Shown: piece after piece, positions 43,335-51,168 of the stretch
How the letters are laid out: every line of letters starts with the position of its first letter
Numbering within the stretch: the first letter of the stretch is position 1
Source: JAAXGI01 sp965206975
Lineage (GTDB): Bacteria > Gemmatimonadota > Gemmatimonadetes > Longimicrobiales > Gaopeijiaceae
Assembly (NCBI GenBank): GCA_965206975.1
Contig: OZ242253.1
Coordinates: 992,001-1,056,000 of the forward strand
Direction: 5' to 3'
DNA length: 64,000 nt
Made by a program: the position numbers and the translations under genes
Notes under the pieces: model-generated
Told to the model about the DNA's origin: nothing
Seen by the model: the letters and a program-made list of their open reading frames with translations, nothing else
Databases searched by the model: none

Positions 43335-44225
43335 TCACCTCAGGTAGTGATCAAAGAAGGCGATCGTCCGTGCCTGGGCAAGCGACGCCGCATTCTGATC
43401 GTACCTCGGCGTCGTATCGTTGTGGAAGCCGTGATTCACGCCCCCGTACATGTGCATCGAGTAGGTCTTGCCATTCGCGCCCAGCACCGCGTCGAAGGCG
43501 GGCCACCCCTGGTTGATCCGCTCATCCAGCCCGGCGTACTGGATCATGAGCGGTGCCTGGATGCTCGGCACCGCCTGGGCTGGGGGCTGACTGCCGTAGA
43601 ATGGCACACCGGCGCCAAGGTCCGGGAGACGGGTGGCCAGGGTATTCACGACCCCGCCCCCAAAGCAGAATCCGACGGCCCCCACCCGGCCCGTGCTCCC
43701 CGAGTGACCCATCAGAAATTCGGCCGCCGCGTGGAAATCCTCGATCATCGTGCCCCGCTCGAGCCGGCTCTGCATCTCCCGTCCGTCATCATCGTTTCCG
43801 GGATACCCACCGAGCGGCGTGAGTGCGTCGGGACCGAATGCGAGGAAATCTGCCGCCGCAAAGCGGCGGACGACATCCTCGATATAGGGGTTCAAGCCCC
43901 GATTCTCGTGGATGACGAGGATCGCCGCCTTCGCCCCGCTCGAGGCCGGACGCGCCATGTACCCCCGCATTGTCCCGGATCCGCTCGGAGACTCGTACTC
44001 CACGTACTCCTGGCGGATGCGCGCATCGTCCGGATCCACCTGCCGGGCCCAGGCGTAGCGGGGCCGCAAGGCCTCGAGCATCGCGACCGCCGTGAGGCCG
44101 CCCGTAGCGAACTTGGCCGCGCCGTCGAGGAAGTCCCGACGACCGATCACCCCGTGCACGTACTTGTCGAACAGCCCTAGGACCTCAGGGGGGAAGTCAC
44201 TCGCCTTCATTCTCTTGCTGGTCAT
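43335..44225 (-). CDS. Dienelactone hydrolase family protein, Tat-type N terminus
   Basis: A 296-aa alpha/beta hydrolase with the Cys-Asp-His triad of dienelactone hydrolases: Cys187 in GAVGFCFGGGVV, Asp234 in YAGLDERINQGW, His265 in GGVNHGFHND. ILVIHENRGLNPYIEDVVRRFA is the oxyanion-hole region. The N terminus has GRRDFLDGAAKFATGGLTAVAML, which looks like a Tat signal (RRxFL), so the protein may be exported folded. Substrates are lactones or esters. Convergent with the DUF4159 gene and divergent from the serine hydrolase downstream. Confidence 0.92.
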   Translation of the reverse strand: MTSKRMKASDFPPEVLGLFDKYVHGVIGRRDFLDGAAKFATGGLTAVAMLEALRPRYAWARQVDPDDARIRQEYVEYESPSGSGTMRGYMARPASSGAKAAILVIHENRGLNPYIEDVVRRFAAADFLAFGPDALTPLGGYPGNDDDGREMQSRLERGTMIEDFHAAAEFLMGHSGSTGRVGAVGFCFGGGVVNTLATRLPDLGAGVPFYGSQPPAQAVPSIQAPLMIQYAGLDERINQGWPAFDAVLGANGKTYSMHMYGGVNHGFHNDTTPRYDQNAASLAQARTIAFFDHYLR

Positions 44226-44494
44226 CGCGTGCGAACTCCGGATTGGTGGGGGACGAGTCGGGTCCCTCTCCGCGGAGGCGCACGGGGCCTGCCACGCTCC
44301 TCCGCCGAGGCTGGATCATTGTGGGCACTCGGCCGGTCCCGAGCAAGCAGGCCCCGCCGAGAACGCGGGACCGGACTCGCTCTCCGGCCCGGCAGGCCCG
44401 GACGCTGCTCTCGACGCTGCCGTCCGTTCGCAATCTCTTCCCGGCCCGCGTAGAATAGACCTCAGCCCTCGCTCTTGACCTTCAGGAGGCTCTG

Positions 44495-45940
44495 ATGCGA
44501 CACCGACTGTTCCTTCTTGCCGCCGCTTTCCTGCTTCTCCCCGCTGGAGTCCGCGCCCAGCAGGAGGAGAGCTACGACTACTGGTCGTTCAATCGGCAGA
44601 TGGTCCGGCGCGGGCAGGAGGCCGTCATGACGTGTAACGGCCTCTTCACCTCGAACCGCACCTTCGAGCAGGTGAAGGCCCAGGAGCTGGCGTTCATCCC
44701 CGACCCGGTCTTCTTGAATGCACCTGGCGACGTGGTGATCGACCAGAACCGGAAGGCTGTCGCGATCGGCGCGAACGACGGCGTCCCGACGATTCGCGCG
44801 GCGTTTCGCGAGGGCCTCGGCTGCGTCGTGCTCTCGCCGGACCAGACGTTTGACGACATCGACGACCTGCCGCGCCTGAGCCTCCCCACGCCTACGGGAG
44901 ATCCTGCCACGATCCCGTGGCCGAACGGCGATCTGGCGGAAGACGGGAATCTGCCCCCGAACGTCGATGCCGCCGCGCTCGCGGCCGCATCCAACTGGGC
45001 CTTCGACCGCGAGTCCGCGGAACAGGTGACGATCGGGCTCGTCGTCCTACACCGGGGAGAGATCATTCACGAGCGCTACGCGCCGGGCGTGGACGCGACC
45101 ACGAAGACCCGCACGTGGTCCGTCGCGAAGAGCATCGCGTCCACCCTGATCGGGATGAATGTGGACGCCGGGCGGATGGCGCTCGACGATCCCCTCCCCT
45201 TCGACTGGCTTCCCGAGACGCGAGCCCCGGAGAAGGACCCCCGCTCGGCAATCACGCTTCGCCACGCGCTCAACATGTCCTCGGGGCTCTACCCGATCGA
45301 CAACGCGGGCCTCGAGTACGCTACCGGGTCTGGACTCTCGTACTGGGCGGGCGCGAGCTCCGTCGGGGGCGCGAGGAGCAAGGCGCTCATCCGCGAACCG
45401 GGCACCCACTTCGACTACGAGAACTACGACACGCTCCTCGCAATCTACGCGATGAAGCTCGCCCTCGGGGACGAGCAGAGCTACCTCGAATTTCCTCGGA
45501 AGGCGCTTCTCGACCGCATCGGGATGCGAAGCACGTTCTTGGGCGTCGACCGCTTCGGAGACTACATCCTGAGCAGCCAGGCCTACACGACGGCGCGCGA
45601 TCTCGCGCGCCTCGGCCTCCTCTATCTCAGGGACGGGGTCTGGGAGGGCGAGAGGCTCCTCTCCCGGGAGTGGATCGAATTCGTTCGGACGCCGGCCCCT
45701 GCCACCGCCGAGACCGGGAGCCAGTACGGAGGCCACTTCTGGCTCCTCCCCGACAACCGGAGCGATGTCCCGGCAAGCGCCTACTCGATGTCCGGCAACC
45801 GCGGCCAGTCCGTCACCATCATCCCCTCTCACGACCTCGTGATCGTGCGGCGGGGCCTCGACTACGGGCGGCAGGGCTTCGACCGCTGGGGTCTCGCCCG
45901 TGAGGTCTTGAAGGCCGTGAGCCTCGACTGGGAACACTAG
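44495..45940 (+). CDS. Exported serine hydrolase, class C beta-lactamase fold
   Basis: A 481-aa secreted protein; signal peptide about 1-21 (ends GVRA-Q). The beta-lactamase/DD-peptidase-like domain begins at about 165. The SxxK motif is Ser209-x-x-Lys212 in TWSVAKSIAST, the second motif is Tyr-x-Asn in FDYENYDT, and a C-terminal GNRGQSVTII stands where KTG-like motifs occur. An N-terminal extension of about 145 residues is found in a subset of annotated EstB-like esterases. Role: esterase or amidase rather than drug resistance, by context. A possible Shine-Dalgarno (AGGAGG) lies ahead of the ATG. The EEP-family gene follows 41 nt downstream. Confidence 0.9.
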   Translation: MRHRLFLLAAAFLLLPAGVRAQQEESYDYWSFNRQMVRRGQEAVMTCNGLFTSNRTFEQVKAQELAFIPDPVFLNAPGDVVIDQNRKAVAIGANDGVPTIRAAFREGLGCVVLSPDQTFDDIDDLPRLSLPTPTGDPATIPWPNGDLAEDGNLPPNVDAAALAAASNWAFDRESAEQVTIGLVVLHRGEIIHERYAPGVDATTKTRTWSVAKSIASTLIGMNVDAGRMALDDPLPFDWLPETRAPEKDPRSAITLRHALNMSSGLYPIDNAGLEYATGSGLSYWAGASSVGGARSKALIREPGTHFDYENYDTLLAIYAMKLALGDEQSYLEFPRKALLDRIGMRSTFLGVDRFGDYILSSQAYTTARDLARLGLLYLRDGVWEGERLLSREWIEFVRTPAPATAETGSQYGGHFWLLPDNRSDVPASAYSMSGNRGQSVTIIPSHDLVIVRRGLDYGRQGFDRWGLAREVLKAVSLDWEH

Positions 45941-45981
45941 GGCCTCGCCCGGCCGGTCGCGAAGGCACGCGGAATCGGATC

Positions 45982-46857
45982 ATGAAGGAAACCCTCGCCG
46001 TAGCTGCACTCCTTTTCGCCCCTCTCGCCCTCGCCGATCCGGCGGCGGGGCAGGATGGGGTCGACGTCGAGGCGGTCCAGCTCGATGTGATGACCTTCAA
46101 CATCCGAACTGCGGCGGGACGGGACGGGCCGAACGTCTGGCCGAATCGGAAGGAGCTGGTCGTGGCGGCAATCGCCCGGTCGAGCCCGGATGTAGTCGGC
46201 CTCCAGGAGGCACTGGGCGAACAGATCGACTTCCTGGAGTCCAGCCTTCCCGAGTACCGGTGGATCGGCGTTGATCGAGGGCTGAACGGGGGCCACGGCC
46301 TGAGTGAGGCGACGCCGATCTTCTACCGCTACCGGGAGCTTACCCCGATCGAGTCGGGCACATTCTGGATCTCAGATACGCCAGGGGAGCCGTCGCGAGG
46401 GCGGCGGGCGTCCCGGATCGTGACTTGGGCGCGATTCTACCACCTCGAGACCGGGCACCAGCTCTTCGTCTACAACACCCACTTCAGCCTGCGGCAGGGA
46501 GCCGGGCACCTGCGGGGGACCCGGCTCATCAACGAACGCATCGCCGCGCTCCCGGTGGCGAGCACCATCATCGCGATGGGCGATTTCAATGCCGTCGCCG
46601 AGCGGAGCGAGACTTGGATGGCCGCGACCGCGGGCGGCCTCAAGGACGCCTGGCTCCTCGCCAGGGAGCGCCGGGGGCCAGCGATCACCGCGAACGGGTT
46701 CGGGCCGCCCCCGGAAGGTCGGGAGGGCCGGATCGACTGGATCCTGGTCGGGGGCGACGTATCGGTCCTCACCGCCGAGACGATCGTCTACAGCGAGGGC
46801 GACCGCTACCCGTCCGACCACTACCCCGTCCTGGCACGCCTCGAAATCGCCCGGTAG
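45982..46857 (+). CDS. Exported endonuclease/exonuclease/phosphatase-family enzyme
   Basis: A 291-aa protein with a signal peptide (about 1-24) and an EEP metallo-phosphatase domain. Motifs: DVMTFNIRTAAG, DVVGLQEALGEQ (metal-binding Glu), VYNTHFSLRQ (His), AMGDFNAVAE (Asp-Asn) and SDHYPVLARLEI (catalytic Asp-His). RIDWILVGGDV marks the closing strand. The fold hydrolyses phosphodiesters or phosphomonoesters of nucleic acid, lipids or sugars; export suggests phosphate or lipid scavenging outside the cytoplasm. It follows the serine hydrolase by 41 nt on the same strand. Confidence 0.92.
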   Translation: MKETLAVAALLFAPLALADPAAGQDGVDVEAVQLDVMTFNIRTAAGRDGPNVWPNRKELVVAAIARSSPDVVGLQEALGEQIDFLESSLPEYRWIGVDRGLNGGHGLSEATPIFYRYRELTPIESGTFWISDTPGEPSRGRRASRIVTWARFYHLETGHQLFVYNTHFSLRQGAGHLRGTRLINERIAALPVASTIIAMGDFNAVAERSETWMAATAGGLKDAWLLARERRGPAITANGFGPPPEGREGRIDWILVGGDVSVLTAETIVYSEGDRYPSDHYPVLARLEIAR

Positions 46858-47029
46858 ACTCGCCCCCGCCGATCGGGCGGGCGGGGCCAAGCGCAGGTCA
46901 GGGAGAGGTGCGGGGAGCTCCGCGGCGCACTATCCTGATTTCAGGCCGTCCGGGAATTGGCTGAAACCTCGCCCCATGGGCGCCAAGTACCGTCCTCGTC
47001 CACGACCCGCGGGCTGGAGGAGCTTCTCC

Positions 47030-47848
47030 ATGAAGACCGACCCCGGAACCCCGGTGTCCCGACGATCCGCCCTCAAGGGGCTCGGCGCTGCCGCGGCTCT
47101 CCCAATCGTCGGGGCCGCCCCGGACGAGCTGCCGCTCAGCATCGAGGGGAAGGTGGCACTCGTGACAGGTTCGAGCCGGAACCTCGGCCGGGCCACCGTC
47201 CTCGAGTTGGCGAGAAGGGGGGCGGACGTCGTAGTGAATGCGCGAACGAGCCGCGAGGAGGCCGAGACCGTCCGCGAGGAAGCCGAAGCGCTCGGGGTCC
47301 GGGCCGCCGCGATCCTCGCGGACGTGGGTGACGAAGACCAGGTGAACCGGATGGTCTCCGAGGCGATCGATCAGCTCGGCCGGGTGGACGTCCTGATCGC
47401 CAACGCCGGCTATCGAGGTTCCGTGCCGCTCAGCGAGATGAGTACGGAGGAGTGGCGGGCAGCCGCGGCGGTGAACTTCGACGGCCCGTTCTTCTGCGCG
47501 CGCGCGGTCGTGCCCAACATGATCGCAAATGGCGGAGGCCGCATCATCACCGTCTCGGGCCTCAACTCCTTCCACGGGCGCGCCGGCTGGGCGCACATCT
47601 GCGCATCCAAGATGGGGGCCATCGGGATGACACGTGCACTCGCCGTCGAACTCGCCCCCTACGGGATCCTGGTGAATCACGTCGTGCCTGGCGCCTACAT
47701 CGCCCACCCCGACCTCTCCCGGATTCCCCTCGAGAGGATCGGGCTCGGCGAAGAGTTGGCTCACATGTACGCCTTCCTCGCCTCGGACGAGTCGAGCTAC
47801 ATCACGGGGCAAACCTTCCACGTGAACGGCGGGGAGGCACGGTACTGA
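47030..47848 (+). CDS. Short-chain dehydrogenase/reductase with non-canonical active site
   Basis: A 272-aa SDR. NAD(P) motif TGSSRNLG (residues 46-53), IANAGYRG (NAG), and the catalytic Ser176 in ITVSGLNS. The YxxxK motif reads I190-C-A-S-K194 (sequence AHICASKMG), so the catalytic Tyr is replaced by Ile with His just before it. The N terminus has SRRSALKGLGAAAALPIVGAAP, a likely Tat signal, rare for an SDR, so it may work in the periplasm. The ATG at 47030 has GGAGGAG 7 nt upstream. Substrate unknown. A GC-rich hairpin at about 46865-46890 separates it from the EEP gene. Confidence 0.88.
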   Translation: MKTDPGTPVSRRSALKGLGAAAALPIVGAAPDELPLSIEGKVALVTGSSRNLGRATVLELARRGADVVVNARTSREEAETVREEAEALGVRAAAILADVGDEDQVNRMVSEAIDQLGRVDVLIANAGYRGSVPLSEMSTEEWRAAAAVNFDGPFFCARAVVPNMIANGGGRIITVSGLNSFHGRAGWAHICASKMGAIGMTRALAVELAPYGILVNHVVPGAYIAHPDLSRIPLERIGLGEELAHMYAFLASDESSYITGQTFHVNGGEARY

Positions 47849-47932
47849 CTAGGGCCCGCCCGGGTCGGCCGGAACCCGCTCCGTCGTGGTGTCGCACCCG
47901 ATGAGGCACCCCCCCGACAAGGAAAGCACGTC

Positions 47933-48901
47933 ATGAGACGACACGCCACCAGACTCGCGCCCGCTTGGGTTCTCGCACTCCTGGGAACGCCTATCGTTGG
48001 CGCGCCCGTCCTCGCCGCCCAATCGCAGGGCGCCTACGAGGCGGTCCCGGAGCTCGAGTACGCAGCCGTCGAGAACCCGCTCACCCTCCCCCCGGGGGTC
48101 GAACTCGGCCCCTCCTCGTCCGTCGCTGTCGATACGAACGGCCACCTGTACGTCTTTCACCGAGGGCCGAGTCCGCTCGCCGAGTTCGATTCGGATGGAA
48201 GGCATCTCCGCTCCTTCGGGGACGACCACGGCTTCGAGCGCCCCCACGGGCTTCGCATCGATACGGACGGCAACCTCTGGGTCACCGACGTAAGGAGTCA
48301 CGTCGTGATGAAACTGAGCCCCGAGGGCGAGGTCTTGATGACGATCGGCGTTCCGGGGGAGGCCGGGACCTTCAGCGAGGCCCCGGAGGAACGCTTCCTC
48401 AGCGAACCCAACGACATCGCGTTCGGGCCAGCGGGCGAGATCTTCATCGCGCAGGGACATGGGAACGGCGTGCCCGGCGTCCTCAAGCTGGACCGGAGCG
48501 GGGCGTTCTTGGCGTCGTGGGGATCGGAAGGAAGCGGAATCGGGGAGTTCGATATCGTCCACTCGATCATCGTCGACGACGAAGGCCAGGTTCACGTGGC
48601 GGACCGCGAGAACCAGCGGATCCAGGTCTTCGATCTGGATGGGAACTTCATCCGCCAGAGACGATATGCCGGCCTCCCCTGCGGACTCGCCATGCATGCG
48701 GGCGAGATCTTCATGGTGAGCGGCTTCTCGGGACAGCTGCTCCGCCTTGCCGCAGACGGCAGCGTGGCCGCGGCCACCGGACGGAGCGGGGACGGGTGGG
48801 GCGCCTTCGGCGAGGCTCACTATGTCGCGGTCGATCCGGAGGGGCAGATCTTCGTCGCCGATCCGGTGAGCGGAGAGGTCGAGAAGTTCGTCCGGCGCTG
48901 A
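47933..48901 (+). CDS. Secreted NHL propeller, closest to PAL (member 3)
   Basis: A 322-aa secreted propeller; signal peptide about 1-29. It gives the best fit to peptidyl-alpha-hydroxyglycine alpha-amidating lyase: LYVFHRGPSPLAEF matches the FHRG of PAL (its Arg binds substrate); RPHGLRIDTDGNLWVTDVRSHVVMKLSP matches the PHGLSIDxDGNxWVTDVxxHQVxKLDP region; PNDIAFGPAGEIFIAQGHGNGV stands where PAL has PTDVAVxPxxGxxFVSDGYCNSR; VHSIIVDDEGQVHVADRENQRIQVF matches VPHSLAL...VADRENGRIQCF; AHYVAVDPEGQIFVAD provides a fourth His. Three zinc-ligand His positions are kept, but the catalytic Tyr is His. No PHM-type monooxygenase is in the window. Confidence 0.88.
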   Translation: MRRHATRLAPAWVLALLGTPIVGAPVLAAQSQGAYEAVPELEYAAVENPLTLPPGVELGPSSSVAVDTNGHLYVFHRGPSPLAEFDSDGRHLRSFGDDHGFERPHGLRIDTDGNLWVTDVRSHVVMKLSPEGEVLMTIGVPGEAGTFSEAPEERFLSEPNDIAFGPAGEIFIAQGHGNGVPGVLKLDRSGAFLASWGSEGSGIGEFDIVHSIIVDDEGQVHVADRENQRIQVFDLDGNFIRQRRYAGLPCGLAMHAGEIFMVSGFSGQLLRLAADGSVAAATGRSGDGWGAFGEAHYVAVDPEGQIFVADPVSGEVEKFVRR

Positions 48902-48967
48902 GCCAGCCGCGTCCCGGGAGAAGCCACCCGAACCCCCTCCCCGAACAGTGGGGAAGCCTCGGAGTCG

Positions 48968-50080
48968 CTACGCGTGGCTGAATTCGCGCGCCGCCCGCTC
49001 CGCCGTGCGAGCCAACCAATACCTCGGCCGGCCTAAGGCATTCTCCTCGCTCGTCACCGAGGAGAGGGAATAGGTGCGGGTGAAGCTCTCCCGTGCCGCG
49101 GCGGCGAGCTTGGTCGATCCACTTATCGCCAACACCGGGACACCCGCCTCCCGAGAGGTTGCTGCAAGCTCGCCGACCCCCTTTCCCATCAGCGACTGAT
49201 CGTCGAGGCATCCCTCGCCGGTGATCACGAGATCCGCCTGGCGGATGCGCTCCCTCAGCCGCGCCGCGCGGGCGAATACGGAGAACCCCGTCCGCGGCAC
49301 GGCGCCGAGAAAGGCCATCAAGCCGAATCCGAGACCGCCAGCGGCGCCGGCGCCCGGGACACCGGCAAGCGAGCGGCCGTGCTCCCGGCACATCACCGTG
49401 GAGAGCCTCCGCAAGGGACGCTCCGCCCCGGAGCGTTCCTCGGGCCGGATCCCCTTCTGCGGTCCGAATACCCGCGTGCACCCCTCGAGCCCGAGCAGGG
49501 GATTCTTGACGTCCAGTGCGACCGAAAGATCGCCGAGCCCGAGGCGCTCCCCAGGCGGCTCGATCCGGGCGCAGTCGCCGAGCTCGACCCAGCGTCGGAT
49601 CTCGGAGTCTCCCCGCGAGAGAAAGCGCCACCCGAGCGCGCGTGCGAGCCCGAATCCGCCGTCGTTCGTCGCGCTCCCGCCCACGCCGACGAAGGTGTGC
49701 CGCGGCTCCTCCCTCGCCACGGCCGACAGAAGCCGGCCGAGCCCCTCCGTATCGAGGTTGAATGGATGAAACCGCCCGGGTGGCAGCTTGGCCAGCCCCA
49801 CGACTTCTGCGGACTCGACGATCGCCGTTTGGCTCTCGAGCGCCCACCACCAGAGCGCGCGGGTCGGGCGGCCAGCCGCATCCTGCGTCAATGCCCGGCG
49901 CGCCCGGGCCCCCATGAGCGAACCCACGATCCGGCCGAACCCGTCCCCGCCGTCGCTCATCGGGAGGAGGTCCAGCTCGTCGTAGGGGCGAACTCCGCTC
50001 CAGCCGCCCGCGATCGCGCGGGCGGCCTCCCTAGCGGTGAGCGTGCCCTTAAACTTGTCTGGAGTGACTAGGACTCGCAG
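48968..50080 (-). CDS. Glycerate kinase (GlxK family), apparent CTG start
   Basis: Phosphorylates D-glycerate, feeding glycolysis/gluconeogenesis. From the internal ATG at 49960 the protein would be 330 aa and begin MSDGGDGFG, inside the conserved core. The 40 codons upstream encode LRVLVTPDKFKGTLTAREAA ... ELDLLP, the expected GlxK N terminus (V-x-PDKFKGTLTA), giving about 370 aa, the family norm. That stretch has no ATG, GTG or TTG before the first upstream stop (near 50177), so the CTG at 50078-50080 is the best start. Core motifs FVGVGGSATNDGGFGLARALG, GLEGCTRVFGPQKG, GAGAAGGLGFGLMAFLGA and DLVITGEGCLDDQSLMGKG are intact. It lies 7 nt after the DUF1080 stop, so translational coupling may help initiation. 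Confidence 0.88.
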   Translation of the reverse strand: MRVLVTPDKFKGTLTAREAARAIAGGWSGVRPYDELDLLPMSDGGDGFGRIVGSLMGARARRALTQDAAGRPTRALWWWALESQTAIVESAEVVGLAKLPPGRFHPFNLDTEGLGRLLSAVAREEPRHTFVGVGGSATNDGGFGLARALGWRFLSRGDSEIRRWVELGDCARIEPPGERLGLGDLSVALDVKNPLLGLEGCTRVFGPQKGIRPEERSGAERPLRRLSTVMCREHGRSLAGVPGAGAAGGLGFGLMAFLGAVPRTGFSVFARAARLRERIRQADLVITGEGCLDDQSLMGKGVGELAATSREAGVPVLAISGSTKLAAAARESFTRTYSLSSVTSEENALGRPRYWLARTAERAAREFSHA

Positions 50081-50087
50081 CGCGGGC

Positions 50088-50678
50088 TCAGAGGGCTCGG
50101 ATCCGGACGTCTCGGAACCGGACCACTCCCGCCCCGTACTGGAGGGCGACCGGCCCGCTCGAGAACTGGTCGTCGTTCACGTCCACGATCTGAGTGCCGT
50201 TCAACGTTACGACGAGCCGCGATCCCTCCGCGCGTATCAGGTAAGTGTTCCACTGACCGCCTGCGTCGATGACTTCACTCGGAGCGGCGAGGTGCACGAT
50301 CCCGCCGGTCCGGTACGTCTGGTCCGCCCGGGTATCGTAGATGTTCACCTCGTAGCAGTTCGTATCGCGGATCGTTTCGGGATCTTGGCAGCGCATGTAG
50401 ATCCCGCTGTTGGCCGGCTCGTCGACCCAGAACTCGACACTGAGCTCGTAGTCCCCGTACGATTCCTCCGTCAGGAGAAACCCGCTCCCCTCGTTCGCCG
50501 AAACGGCGCCGTCCCCAAGCTCCCAGTTTGCATCGCCGACCATCCGCCACCCGTCCAGGCTCGAACCGTCGAAGAGCGTCGTCCACTCCGCATCCTGGGC
50601 CCATGCGGAAGACGGGAGGGCAGCACTCGCTCCGAAGAGGCAGATGAGCGAGAAGAGGATACGGGGTACGGCTCTCAT
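50088..50678 (-). CDS. Exported DUF1080 (3-keto-disaccharide hydrolase-like) protein
   Basis: A 196-aa secreted jelly-roll protein; signal peptide about 1-27 (ends SSAWA-Q). The DUF1080 domain fills the rest: WTTLFDGSSLDGWRMVGDANWELGDGAVSAN, FLLTEESYGDYELSVEFWVDEPANSGIYMRCQDP, CYEVNIYD, and VVTLNGTQIVDVNDDQFSSGPVALQYGAGVVRFRDVRIRAL. Members are glucanase-like and some hydrolyse 3-keto-disaccharides. The ATG at 50678 has GGAGGT 5 nt upstream. First gene of a two-gene minus-strand unit with glycerate kinase, a plausible link from sugar breakdown to glycerate use (inference). Confidence 0.93.
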   Translation of the reverse strand: MRAVPRILFSLICLFGASAALPSSAWAQDAEWTTLFDGSSLDGWRMVGDANWELGDGAVSANEGSGFLLTEESYGDYELSVEFWVDEPANSGIYMRCQDPETIRDTNCYEVNIYDTRADQTYRTGGIVHLAAPSEVIDAGGQWNTYLIRAEGSRLVVTLNGTQIVDVNDDQFSSGPVALQYGAGVVRFRDVRIRAL

Positions 50679-51168
50679 CGGAACACCTCCGCGGACGGGT
50701 TCGGATCTTCCTACAGACAAGCTACAGTGCCCAATAGAACGACCGCGCGCAAGGACGCCGCGAGGGAGCCGACACAGGCGGACAGGCGCGAATAGGGACC
50801 TCGATGGCCGGGCGACGGAGCGACGTCCTTCCGGCAGGTCAATCCCGAGATCGCCTCCCCCGTACGGAGCGACCGGATGCATCGGCGAGCGGTCCGTGGT
50901 AGCTTGGCATGACCGTTCGGGAGGGCACGGCGAGCCTCCGCTACCTGCTCGCGCCTCCCAGCCCCGGAAGCGCCCCCGCGTGCCCAGCGATCCGGACCGA
51001 CTCGGGATCAGGCAGCGGCGGTGAGCCGTGGCGGAAGGCGCCGCTGCCCGCCTGGACGACACGACCGGGATCATGCACGCGTCTCACTCGGCGCACCCTC
51101 CGCGGCCTTCAGCTTCCCAGCCATCGATCAGGCCGCCCGCACCTTCCATTGACCCCAGCGAGGGAACC
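50679..51168. other. Divergent intergenic region, no gene recognised
   Basis: About 490 nt between the DUF1080 and metalloprotease genes. The metalloprotease frame extends upstream to 51028 but that part is Pro/Ser/His-rich without a signal-peptide pattern, so I treat it as non-coding. No RNA gene or repeat is seen; two outward promoters are expected. Confidence 0.45.

Noticed and set aside
49959..49960. ATG 49960 as the glycerate kinase start
   Set aside because: It removes the conserved first strand and phosphate-binding N terminus, which are encoded in frame just upstream.
51028..51168. Upstream extension of the metalloprotease frame
   Set aside because: Low-complexity sequence with no signal peptide; ATG 51169 gives a good signal peptide and has AGGGA upstream.
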